Shown: piece by piece, positions 51,001 through 62,700 of the stretch | How positions within the stretch are numbered: position 1 is the first letter of the stretch | Layout of the letters: each line of letters starts with the position of its first letter | NCBI RefSeq assembly: GCF_000002995.4 | Contig: NW_025062479.1 | Location: forward strand, 19,216,721-19,280,720 | Length of the DNA stretch: 64,000 bases | Reading direction: 5' to 3' | Origin: Brugia malayi | Taxonomy: Eukaryota; Nematoda; Chromadorea; Rhabditida; Onchocercidae | Program-made: the position numbers and the translations under genes | The notes under the pieces: generated by a model | What the model was told of the DNA's origin: nothing | Databases searched by the model: none | The model's input: only the letters and a program-made list of their open reading frames with translations

Positions 51001-54000
51001 ATGGAACTTCTTTTGATCTGAATAAATGATATACAACTGAAACTGTAACGGACAGTGATCTACTTATATAATAAAATAAGGACTTTAACAATAAAGGACG
51101 GCAATATTTCTTTTTTTTTCAGAAATCATCAAAATGTCTTCCTTCACCATGTGAAAATGGAGCGAACTGTACGGTAGTTAAGGTCAGATATCATTAAGCA
51201 TCATTCTTTTCTACTTGAGGAAAAGACTAACTTAATAATAAGAAAGCAGTGAGAGGTATGAAAGAAGGAGGATTTCATTTAAAAGAAATAAATCCTTCCG
51301 GAGAAGCTAGAGAAGTTTTCTAATATTCAAATTTTGTGGGAATATAAGTTCATTCAAGATTTTCTGCAAACATATAAAGCGCTTCAGTTGTATTTTATAT
51401 TTTAGGACACATTCAAATGCGACTGTCCGCCAGGTTTTGATGGTATTCTTTGTGATATACAAAAAGATATTTGTCAATCAAATCCATGCAAAAATGGAGC
51501 TACATGCTTGCCAAAAGATGGCGATTTTAAATGCATATGTACCAATGGTTATGAGGGTACTGAGTCTATCCGATTATGTTTATCTTTTTTTTTTTTCGCT
51601 AAATAAATGAGATATTATCTATTTTTTTTATTTAGCATTAACAAATCCTCGCAAGCTTTACACCTTTAAATTTTCTACTTGCAAGAAAAAACATGACAGA
51701 GTGGAATAGAGAGTTTAAAAAAGTGCAAATCTTTTCATAACTATATTATTCTCCACTTTGTGAGAAATATTCAAAAAAATGCTAAAGCCATTTTACAGAA
51801 TATATGGTGCATTAGAATTATTTGCGCATGAAGTGATCTTATAGCTACAACATTAGGTTAATAAAATCAAGTTCCGTTACATACTTTAAATTAGCAAGGC
51901 AGCTAATAATATTCATAACTCTTGTCATATCAGGTAACATAACACTTCTTTCACCTACATTTGCAGGTCGAATTTGTGAGGAAATGAAAGATTACTGTAG
52001 TACTTCACCTTGTGTACATGGAGAATGCATAACCGTAACTGACAATTTCCTGTGTAACTGTGAGTCGGGCTGGAATGGTGAACACTGCGATATTGATATC
52101 AATGAATGTATACGATTTCCTTGTGAACATGATGGTAACTGCACCAATACACCTGGATCATATCACTGTAGTTGCGACAGCTATCATTTAGGTTATTATT
52201 GAAATTCTGTTTAATTATTTCTTTCGAAATCAAATCTACTATTCAAGTTCTTAAACTCAATGTACTGCTCCCAAACTATCTAGCAATGAAGCTTCTGCTT
52301 TGGTCCCTTTTTATAAGTAATTCTTCCGCTGATCTAAGTTTTTCAGGTGATCATTGTGAAGTAGTGGGCAGTTGTGTAGAGCGACCGTGTGGTGATAACG
52401 GTGATTGCATACAGCAAACATCGACTACGCATTCATGTGTTTGTAGACGGGGATATACGGGTGATACCTGTGACATGCTGATTGATTACTGCAGTCCAAA
52501 TCCGTGCGAGAATGGCGCCACTTGCCAGAAGTTCATTGGTGGCTTCAGCTGCTCATGCTTAGCTGGTTTTGCAGGTTATTTATTACAATAAAGTCTGAAA
52601 ACTTTCCTTAAACATTAATGAACAAAAAATTTGAAACTTTCAGTGAATTTATTTATCACTGGCCACAATTTCTCTGTTTTCAATCCACGATACGAAAGTT
52701 GAAATTCTTATAGTCTTTTTCCAAACATCGCTTTGATTTTGTATATATAATTATAATAAAGCACTAAACTTTTTCTTTTAACAAAACTTTAGATATCTTT
52801 CTTCCTTGGAAATTGTTGGAATTATAAATGAGATTTTGGTATTGCAAAAGTGAGAATACTATGTTAGAAGCTTGAAAACATCTAGATATATATCAAAATA
52901 TAAATGTTGACTGATTAAGGTGAAACATGTTCATTGGATATTGATGATTGCATTAATGAAGTATGCCGGAATGGTGGACATTGTATGGATAGGATAAATG
53001 GATACGAATGTGATTGTGAAGGTACAGGTTACCGGGGTACTCACTGCACTGAGGACATCGATGAATGTGAACTGGGTGTTTGCGTCTACGGTAGATGCAC
53101 CAACTTGATTGGCTCATATAATTGCATTTGCGACATAGGTTAGTTTATTTAGCTAGAAAAATCACCAGACTACAATGAAGTAAGAATTAATTTGGTGATT
53201 GTTTTAGGATATATGGGAAAACGATGCACTGTAGAAGACCCATGCACTCTGGATAGCCTGAATCGAACGAGACATGACTGTGTGCATGGTGCATGCGTTC
53301 ATCCTACAGTTAGCATGAAGAATGATATGGAAGTGGCAAATTATGAATGCGAATGTGAGTTCGGCTATGGTGGAGAGTATTGCATCCACTTAGTCGAGAA
53401 GAGCAGGTATTTATCTTTAGGTGTTTCAGTTTCTTATTAATACTAGCTTATTCCTCTAGTCTACCATCAATGATTGATCAGATTCCTTCCTACATTGTGA
53501 TTTATTTTCTATGCTATCAGAATTAGCTACTACTTTTTATAATAGCTATGAGATTTTTATGAGTCAAATTTTACATTATTTCATTATCTTAAATGAGTAT
53601 CATAGCGGCTATCATTATTAAATCAAAGAATAAAATTTTAGATCTGTTTCATTGGGTTACATAGTTGGACCAATGCTGGCTCTTATCATAGCATTGCTCA
53701 TTATTGGCTTTGTATTATTGGCAGTAGTTATGATTCATGGACGTCGTGCAACTCAGGGTGCCTATAGTCCATCTCATCACGAAAGTAGCATCTCACGAAT
53801 GCCGGTATTTATACTTACTACTTTTAATCTCATTTTCTTAAAACACTCAAGAAATTAATTCATGAAACGAAACGAGACATTAGAAACTAATGATAATGAA
53901 GAATCGATAAATAAAATACTCTTTATCCATGCAGAAATTAGCATAAAAAACTTTCTCTGTTTCAGATGAATTCAATGCTCAAATCTCCACCCGAAGAAAG

Positions 54001-54010
54001 ACTGATATAG
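42029..54010 (+). CDS. crb-1: Crumbs homologue, apical polarity transmembrane protein (5' end missing)
   Basis: Thirty-one exons keep phase: 42029-42241, 42824-42893, 43057-43150, 43332-43482, 43807-43931, 44303-44386, 44502-44671, 44864-45000, 45205-45339, 45551-45693, 45796-45912, 46147-46328, 46587-46809, 47250-47425, 47645-47945, 48149-48316, 48551-48805, 49145-49337, 49441-49583, 49682-49954, 50159-50410, 50594-50664, 50797-50956, 51123-51182, 51406-51556, 51967-52191, 52347-52574, 52920-53138, 53208-53406, 53642-53804, 53966-54010; about 1,707 residues. Order: about 14 EGF-like repeats, LamG1 (exons 12-15), one EGF, LamG2 (15-17), two EGF, LamG3 (19-21), about 12 EGF, one transmembrane helix (MLALIIALLIIGFVLLAVV) and a 37-residue tail. 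The tail has the FERM-binding RRATQGAYSP and the PDZ-binding PPEERLI terminus, diagnostic of Crumbs, which recruits Stardust/PALS1 and FERM proteins at the apical membrane. The first exon begins inside EGF1 at an acceptor, so the signal peptide lies upstream. Exon 17 may instead end at 48841. Confidence 0.93.
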
Positions 54011-54033
54011 CAGTGGTAGTAGAGTATAATTAT

Positions 54034-54039
54034 AATAAA
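54034..54039 (+). terminator. AATAAA candidate polyadenylation signal for Crumbs
   Basis: It lies 24 bases after the stop codon. A second AATAAA about 300 bases downstream is equally possible, so the 3' end is unresolved. Confidence 0.4.
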
Positions 54040-55083
54040 AATGTCATCTTTCTCCTTTTTACGGGTTTGATAATGTGCCTTTAATTTTTGCAATTATTTT
54101 TACGATAGAAGAATACCGCCACTATTTGTGTTCGTTTCCTATATAGCCAGATATTTTACTGAATATACTTTACGAGCACGTGGATACACTTAATGAGCTG
54201 TTTTACATATAATTGGTTGAAAAACTTCTAAAAGTGCCAGTAAGTGTTTCAAGTTTCAAGTTATCGATTTATCTTAAGTTATTTTGTCTTTCTTTGCTGT
54301 TGATTGCTGTTTTCTAGTAAAAAGCAATAAAAATATGAATTTGTCTTTTAATAGTTTTGAAACCATTCATTCCTCTTATTTCCTTCTATTTGGCTTCCTG
54401 TTCATTACATCATATTAAAACACTGTAAGCTTTTTGACTTTTCAAAGCTTAACATAGCAGTAATGATTTTTTCCCTATAATAGAAAAATTACTCCAGTGT
54501 GCCAAACGGTTTCATTATCGAATTCTGCTTTTGCCGCTGTAACATCGTTTTTTGATTTACGTTGTGATAATAGGAATTATCTGTGGAAGAGTTATTCTGA
54601 AATATACTGTTACTAACATAACTGTAAATTACAGATGCAATTTGCCATAAAATTGAAGTTGAAAAAATATTTTCTGTATTTCCTTATAACCATACAAAAA
54701 AAAAAAAAAATCCTTATAAAAATACATCTTTGATAAAGGTTAGCTTTCCACGATAAGAAAAAATATTGAAATAGAAGTGAAAAGATATGGAATATATTAC
54801 GAAAATCGATATAGGAATTTAAAATTCTATTTCTTTCTATTTCAAATAACTAGATGGATTTCAAAAATGATATTTCAGTTTATTTAAGAATCCTGCCAAC
54901 GCTTATAAGCAATTCCATCAGATTAAATGTTAACTCACATAAGCGAATTACTCCTCAGTCGATGCAAACGCTTGCACTGCAGCAAACTTTGCCGCGTCAG
55001 GACATGCATTTTCGGATATGAGGACAATCCAATGATTCGGAACATTGCCTATTGTATAAATGTGATTCATATTCCATCGCACT

Positions 55084-55103
55084 AAAAAAAAAAAAAAAAA
55101 AAA
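55084..55103. repeat. A-homopolymer, 20 bases
   Basis: Simple A-run in intergenic DNA. Confidence 0.9.
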
Positions 55104-55375
55104 TAAATAAGAAAAAATATTGAAGCAAAATGATATTTTTTGGATGCGATGATATATTTTTCAACGTTCGCTACTACTTTTAAATTGGCTATTTTCGTTC
55201 AATTTTTTACACTAATTTTTTGATTTGGCACCAAATAAATTTTGTAATGTTGAGTAAGTTAATAACTCTGTTAATTCATTTTTTCTCATTGCTTAGTCCC
55301 ATTTTTATTTAGATTATGAATTTTGCGCTGCCTTCATCAAGTAATTTTCCCGTTTCTATATAGATTTGAAAAAAT

Positions 55376-55886
55376 ATGAGTAGTTTGGCAGATTTCACTT
55401 TATCACAATTTTGGCAATGTTTAGGAAATTCCCAGGAAAGGATACATTTACCATTTATAAAAGCCGGTACAACCTGGTTCTGCTGGATGAAACCTACAGG
55501 TGAAATAATTCTCAGACTGGAACAAAGCAATGTTAACAAGTTGCATATTAAAAACCGTAATGCACTTGTTGTCTTCAACTTCCAAACAATCTGTCGTTTG
55601 CTATTGTTATTAAGCTTAAGCTTGAACGTACTCAAAACCTTTATGGAATCGATTTAACGCAAAATTGACAGTGCTGCAATGCAACTATATTTTTGTTTAC
55701 ATTACTTTTTAATGAATTATTTTATATTTAGAGAAAGTGTCCGAAATTATCACCTGCATCGAGGAATTCTCACAAATTCTCACTGAGCTACGGGAATATG
55801 AAACTAACAAAAGTCGAAGGTTAGCTTATCGAGTAACTACGATTCACTCACAATTGTTACCATCGCTGAAATCCATGTTTTTGTGA
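55376..55886 (+). CDS. small unknown protein, two exons
   Basis: Exons 55376-55499 and 55732-55886 join in phase to give 92 residues. The first ends at ACAG|GTGAAA, whose intron reading meets no early stop, so an unspliced 93-residue frame also exists. The second exon encodes an acidic, likely helical stretch (SEIITCIEEFSQILTELREY). There is no signal peptide or membrane segment. It resembles a small subunit of a larger complex in composition only. Its last 50 coding bases overlap the end of the convergent minus-strand gene. No family recognised. Confidence 0.4.
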
Positions 55887-56731
55887 TTTCTTGAGAGTTG
55901 AAGATCTTTTCACTTGAACTGTTTTTAGTTTTATTTTTCTTAGCTGAAGTTTCTGTAATTAGTACAAGAAGACAAATTTGCAAATTGGAAAAGACGACAA
56001 AAATTGGCTGAGACATGATTTCAGTAACTTTAAGTGTTCTTTGCAGCGATTGTTCTAATTGACCGCAATTCAAAGTTGATTCCTCAGAATCAAATATTTG
56101 TTCACCGTTGGATTCTTCGGTGTGAAAAATTCGCTCATATCCAACTATGCTGCAGTGAAATGTTAAGTAGTTTTTTTTTTTTTTTTTTGGAAATTTTTAA
56201 GTAAGCTTTGAGTGTTTTGCTTGGTACTTACAAGTTTCACTTTCTATTATAGGGAAAAAGTTTTTAATACACAGATTATATAGCATAGAATGGACTTTAA
56301 GTAAATCGTTACATTTTATCACTCTATCTATGATACTGTGTACAATTAAAACTTTTAGTGGAAGTTTAATTAAATTTAATTATTTAATTAAAGTTAATTA
56401 CCAGAAGGTTCGACATGAGGTAATCCGATGAAGTCACCATTGGTTGTGAAAAGATAAAGGGAAAACAACAATTTGACAAAATCCATTTGCTGCCACGTTT
56501 CTATGTAATTTGGACGAATCCACAATAACATGCATTCCTGCTCGCTATAATGAGCAATTTGGCCATTGCCAGATGGAAATGTCTTGAAAATTACAATTAT
56601 TAACAAAAAACTTTGATTTTTTCCCAAAATTTTTTGTTTGTAATTCTTTAATCTCTCAAACAATCTCAAAAAATTCCTTTCCAGCCATTTCTGAAAAAGA
56701 CTGAGTAGCAATCGATCATTATCATTCATTC
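55837..56731 (-). CDS. unknown protein, at least two exons
   Basis: Segments 56402-56731 and 55837-56144 join in phase to give about 211 residues from the Met at 56729. The first segment has protein-like blocks (SEQECMLLWIRPNYIETWQ, then FTTNGDFIGLPHVEPS). The second is Ser/Glu/Lys-rich, with one hydrophobic stretch (FVVFSNLQICLLVLI). An acceptor (TTTCTAG) directly precedes the Met, so the true start could be further upstream. I do not recognise the family. Confidence 0.45.
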
Positions 56732-56792
56732 CTAGAAATATTGCACTAATTATTCTCCGGAGTTATCATTATCATTCATTCCTAGAAATATT
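56715..56792. repeat. 28-base direct duplication carrying a splice acceptor and ATG
   Basis: ATCATTATCATTCATTCCTA plus AGAAATATT (its last A shared) occurs at 56715-56742 and exactly again at 56765-56792. Read on the minus strand, each copy contains TTTCTAG followed by GAATGAATG, the acceptor and start region of the adjacent unknown gene. Confidence 0.9.
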
Positions 56793-59777
56793 AATTGCTA
56801 TTGCCGATTAAATTCTATTCGATTAAATTAGGTGTATCGTTGACAAGCAAAAACGGAATATGCGCAACTCTCTCATTGTTTCATTCACACGCATTGTGCT
56901 AAAATTTTTTCTGATAATATTATCATTGATAAATATATAGATAATATTATTAACGTTCGCCACACATTCATTACTGCCCAACTGTTTCGTATTTTCTTAT
57001 ACATTGATGAATGTTATTTGTAAGCATCACATTATTTTCATATGTAAGTTTGAAGTGGAGGCATAGAACACTGGAATCAGCAAGGCGCAAGTGCTCTATT
57101 CATACAGTTTTTTCCATTTCTACTCTTGCAAAAATTAGCTTAAATCGGAAAGCATTTTAAGAAATAAGTACACCGTTTTTTGTTAATTGATACAGTCTCA
57201 TAGTTTGACTCTGTCTGCAGATCACTGACTGATAATTCGTGTTTTTCCAGGGGTATATTATTAATATCCTCTGAATATAATCTACAATCTCACAAACTAT
57301 ATCTTTGTGTCGTAAATATTGACTATTTTCTTATAACTGCTATCACTCAAATTTATTGTTGGGATAATAAACGTTTGCAAACACGAAATCAATTCATTTC
57401 TTATGCTTTTCTTTAATTGCTAGATAGAAGCATAATAATGCAAATCGTTAATTTTTGTTTTACCAAACATAATACTAATCGCAGTTTCACTTTGTTAATA
57501 ACTTTGAAAATTGAAATAAACATACACAACATCAACCATTATCAGAACTCGTTAAAAATAATGTAAACCTCCTTGTTCACAGACTAGCGAATTAAATGAC
57601 TGAAATCGCTTTGAAGTTTTTTTACCCATCGACAGTCGAAAAATACTTAGCTCTAAATATGCAAATTTCAATGTTCCAGACGTATATTAGAAGAATATAG
57701 TTGAGAAACATATGAAATTCTTATGATCTTTGTAATTCTCTGTTAGGGTTAAACAAAAAATTCGCTATAAAACAGTACGGTCATGCATAATACGAATTGA
57801 AAAAAGTGTGCAGATGGGAACACTGCAGTGAAGACAAAAAATTGTAATGATCGTAGAGAAATTAGGATGATGCTGCACGGTTTATTTAATTCTAATACCT
57901 TTAAATGCTAAAGGTTAACATGTAGTCAAGTAAAGATTTGCGTAGTAATACAAATAGTAGTAAAACTAACATTTTGATTTTCTGATATAAATCTAACAAA
58001 AGAATAAGATGAAAGAGGAGCAAAAACTGATATCCGTTTCCATATTTCTTTAGGAAATACTAAAATCTGTTCTCAAAAAATTTCTTTAATAGTTACTTTT
58101 ATTTTTGTTTCCAATTGAAAATAGCAAAATTATATTTTGCTATCAGTAACAAATGGGTTAGTTTTAATAACATTCTAGTATTTGCTAAGAAATAAGACAG
58201 ATGTTCTTTAAAAATACTGAACCTCGTAGTTCATAATCTGAAACTACTGATTTTATCAATCATGAAGTACATTTCTGGTTCACGTCGTTTGATTACTGAT
58301 AAGATAATTTTGGAAGATACTTTTAGTCAGTACTGTAATACTACCGAAGTCTTCATATTGATGTGGCTCAATTTATGACAGTGTCATAGAATGAATCTCA
58401 GAGTTCGTCGAATATAAATAAAGGAATGAGGCTCAGTGATTTGAGATATTTGCAAGTTTCACAAAAATTCTAATGTAAGTATATGTTGCTAGAATGTGAA
58501 ACATCTTTATCTGATGCTGGCTACCGATAATAAGGATGTATATTTAATTGCACCAAATTGATTTACTTACATTGAATACACTTCTAATTGAACGCTATTG
58601 TGATTGCATTATACTCACTTTTCCATTCCAGCAAAAGACAGTGTATCATTTCTACAAGTTCCTAAAATTCAAATGAAATAAATTATTGCACGACTTAATT
58701 TACAACAAACTTACGTTGTGCTAGAAGTAACGAGTTTGTATTGGACATGTTTCAAGTACATTCTTTCTTGTGATTTTTCCATCTCAAATATTTTTTTCAG
58801 AATAGCAAAATAATTTGAATCATATCATTCAATGAAGGATTATGCTAATAATATGAGCATCAAAGCTGATAGGATTTGTAAATGATAAATCATAAAACTA
58901 AAAGTGTTATAGAAGATGATATAATGAACGACATACCTAAAGAGATATAAACAAGCAAATATATACATTTTAAAATAAGTGTAAACACTGAGCAGCAATA
59001 GACCACTGATGAATAAAAAAGTAAGAAAGTAAGGGAGGTGTTGAACTTCTCTAATGATTACTGTTAAATTAATTCTCATTCAACAATTCATATTCTGAGA
59101 AAATAATCAATTGGAGCAAATTCATTGTAGTCATTTCACGGCATTGTATTATACTGACTAATACGTTACTTTAAAATTAAATCAGTTTGTACTATACCGC
59201 CATTCTTCTTGCTTCATAAGCAATACTATACAGTACTAAAATAAACTTTTTTAAGCTGCACTATGCTAAATTATGAATTTAAATCAATTCTTAACTCTTG
59301 CTGGATGTATCGAAATCGGTCCTAACCAAGCACTTTAATAAATGAGGCATTATATTTTACTTGCCAGAACTTTGCTCTTCACGTAAGCTGAGTGAATATC
59401 TTTAACGACGATTAAAATTCACTGAATGTTTCATTTACAAACATTATGATTTTTATCGAAATTATAAAATATATTTTTTTAATTCTTCATTTTATTATTT
59501 GATTATCTTCTCACTGAATACTTTTTCTTTCACGCTTAAGTAATTCGTTCCTTATTTAATCGCCAGCAAAGTTCCGGTAACTTAACAAGTGAATTCCAGA
59601 AAATATTAGTGGTACTTTTCACAATATTTTTGATTCTAAATGATCTAACAAAAGCACTGTTGTTTCGTTATGCTGCTGTTATTTGTTCAGAATAGGTTAA
59701 TTGAAGTCAGTTATTGACATATGACGAATTGAGATGGACTTGTTGAGTTAGTTTTCCGAAAAATAAAAGAATGTTGT
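56793..59777. other. intergenic, no supported gene
   Basis: Only AT-rich sequence and short ORFs. One minus-strand frame (58840-59079) is hydrophobic, but its composition (Phe, Ile, Tyr, Leu) is what AT-rich DNA gives by chance. TTTATT at 59491 could be the minus-strand AATAAA for the 14-3-3 fusion gene. Confidence 0.5.
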
Positions 59778-62700
59778 CTAGTCTTGCATTCCACTTGAAA
59801 CATTTTCTTCATTTCCTGCTCCTCTGTAAGGCCATTGATGTCGGATCCATGGAACACGAGGTTTCTCATTTGGATACCACGGTGTAATAGGAAAGGTATT
59901 ATGCATCGTCCGTGCTCCTCTCGGAGCCCATGGATCAGGAAAGGCCTTTTCAGCAGCTTCGTCATACAAATCCTCAGCACTTGAATGTGCCGAGAGAAAT
60001 CGCCTGCCAAAGGCTTGTCCACTTGCAGCAGAAGCTCGTCGTAGAACCATATAGATGAAATAAGGCGGTTCTCGTGTTAGGGAAGAAATTGGCCATGTAG
60101 CACCCTCTCGAGGAGCTGAAAAAGAACGCCGAAGTAGTTTCCGTTGTGATAACTTGCGTCGACTACGACCTTTTAATGCCTGGCCTTTTCTGTGAAATTG
60201 TTGTCGATTAAATGAGGTTTGGTGAGGACTTAGGTTTTGCTGAGGAACCACTGCGATTTCTTGGCTACTTCGGGGCAGACAAGGTACCTGTTCTTCTATT
60301 TCTGGTGTTGGTGATCTTAGAGGAGGTGGACGAATTGATGATCTCTGTCTTCTTGTTCTTTGCCTTGAAAATCGTCTGTTCCAATTTCCTGTTTCTACTG
60401 CTGATTGCAAAGGCCAGTAAGTACACTTTTCACTAAAGGTTACAACTCTCGATCTTTTTTTATTCTCTAACAAAGGAGGTGATACCGCTGCAACAGCTCC
60501 TTCAAGCGACGAAGTTGGCGAAAAGTTTCCAACGATTTTCGGACCGAATGGTGTGAAAATAACTTGTGGTGGTGGAGTTGGTGGTGCAGATTCTGGAAAC
60601 ACAAAGCTTCCAGAAGACGTAGAAGAATCTTTTGGCTCGGTCTCTGTGATATTTTGGCGTTGTTGATGTGAAGCAAAGGACTTAATTTTCGGAAGGAAAG
60701 TAAGCATATCAGGTTGATTTGAGGAAATAGTAGACCGTTGTTGCAATTCAGCATCGCGATTGTCAGTGGGTATATTTTGAAGTTTCGGTTGTAAATTCTC
60801 AACAGTAATAAATTCATTTGTTATCTGAGTATAAGAAGGAACTGAAATCTCACTTGTCACGTCCTGCTGAGGAACGTGAAACGGTGACGTTGTGGCTGCA
60901 GTTATAATATTCGAAGTTGTTTGCGGTTCTTCATTAGCTACTCCTGCTGTCCAGCGTAGTTCCAGAGGTGAATCATTTTCTTCGTTTGATTGTTGACCTT
61001 GTTCCGCTGATAGTTGTTCCAGTCTAAGTTGGCTTCTCTTTATAGATAGCATTCTAGATTCGAAACTTCGAAGTCGTTTTGTCAGCCTGCTTATAGGATC
61101 TATTGTTGTTGGAGTTAGTCTATGTTGTGGAATATCACGCGGTGCACTAGTCCATATCGATGGGCGGTTTTCTCTCTGTTCAGGGTTACCGTTGTCGTCT
61201 TCATTATGTTCATCCAGCGATGACTGTGATGTTGTGGTGGACGAAGATGTGGTGGATGAGGACTGTGTGGACGAGAAACTAAGGATCGGTTGAAGTATTC
61301 CTTCAAAAGGGTCTGGCAGCGATACGTGCTTTTCGTGTGATGCATCCTCAAGCAAAACTGTAGACTCTACAGGCTTTATATGAGATGTGGAAAGATGTAT
61401 ATTTTCTGGTACTTCTGTATAGTTTGTTTCCTGGTCAGCTGCGGTCGAAGGTAATAATCCAATTGCTGCTAAAATAGTGGATGAGGTGGTTGCTACGGAT
61501 GTAGTGACTTGTAATTTCGTTTGAGTCTTTTTCAGTTCAGCTGCGGTACTCTTTGATTTAGTAATAACGCTTTCGGTCACAGTTAAAGGAACTTTTTTTT
61601 TGTGCGAAGCAGGATATATCGTTTCAGGTTCGAACAGTGGTTCATAAAAAACGGAAGGATTTCGCTTTAGAGGGACATAATTGCAAACATAAATGTCATC
61701 GAACTTATTATATCGTACATACGGTTGTGGAATAGTGAAATATCGTTGACGTGTTAGCACTGGAGTGTTATATTTCGGACTTTCTTCTCCGGATAAACGA
61801 CGTCTTAAATGTGCGGACGGTACTGCTGCTCCCTTCCCTATAAAATTTATAAAATTACTGGTACAAAAAGTAACAAAGCTGTTTCGTAAATTTTTTCATT
61901 TCGAACGATGGATTTGTCACCAGTTGCTAAATAAGGAATAATATAGCATAGATAATATAATCTGAATGATAGTTATTATCTGTGCTTACTAGACATCTGT
62001 TTACAATATCACTTGCACATCAGGTAAAATGTTTTTTGTCAGGTTTCAACATTCTACAACAGTCTGAGATAGAAAAGCTCTCTCTGAAAGTGACAGAAAG
62101 GAGAAATCGGAAGGGATTGGGAAAGTTTTGAAGGGAGAAAAGGAATGAATTTAAAGTACATTTTGCGATAATCACCATGCCACTTTCTTGCTCCTTCCAG
62201 AATCTCCAATTCATGCACTTCCTTAGGACCAAGATCTGCCATCCAAGCGTCTAAATTATCTCGCAGTAAATCTACCACCTCACGAATGTCTGCGTCATTT
62301 TTAGTATGATCTTTGCCTTCAGTAACTGCCTGCAATTGCTGTCACGAATTACTTTTTTATAATAGGCGGATGGATATTTGTAGTAAGCATTTCAGCATTT
62401 TCTTTTAAACAAACTGAAATAATAGCATACTTGCATAGATAATTGCAAAGCTTTGATACGTTCACACGGTACAGCATAATAATGTATAGACATGTTGAGC
62501 ATCAGAGCTAAACGTATAGGATGGTATTTTTTGAGCTTCTTGTCTGCTAGCTCAAGTGCCAGCTGATAAGAATCCTCGGCACGTTTACGTACACCTAGAA
62601 CCACGCCTTATTTTCAGTAGGAACGGAAAATATCGCAGATGTGATGGAAAATGTTCACATGGCGACAAATATCTCATATAAAGTTGTGCTTAAGCATAGC

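Larger units (their letters stand above)
54011..55375. other. Crumbs 3' UTR and intergenic sequence
   Basis: AATAAA occurs at 54034, soon after the Crumbs stop, and again at about 54325. The rest is AT-rich without coding evidence, with A-runs near 54698 and at 55084-55103. Confidence 0.55.

Noticed and set aside
58840..59079. Hydrophobic 79-codon minus-strand ORF
   Set aside because: Composition typical of AT-rich chance frames; no splice context and no family.
59711..60022. 103-codon minus-strand ORF overlapping the end of the 14-3-3 fusion tail
   Set aside because: It lies in another frame over a real, much longer coding exon and has no independent support.
60212..60436. Plus-strand ORF antisense to the 14-3-3 tail
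   Set aside because: Shadow of the minus-strand coding frame.
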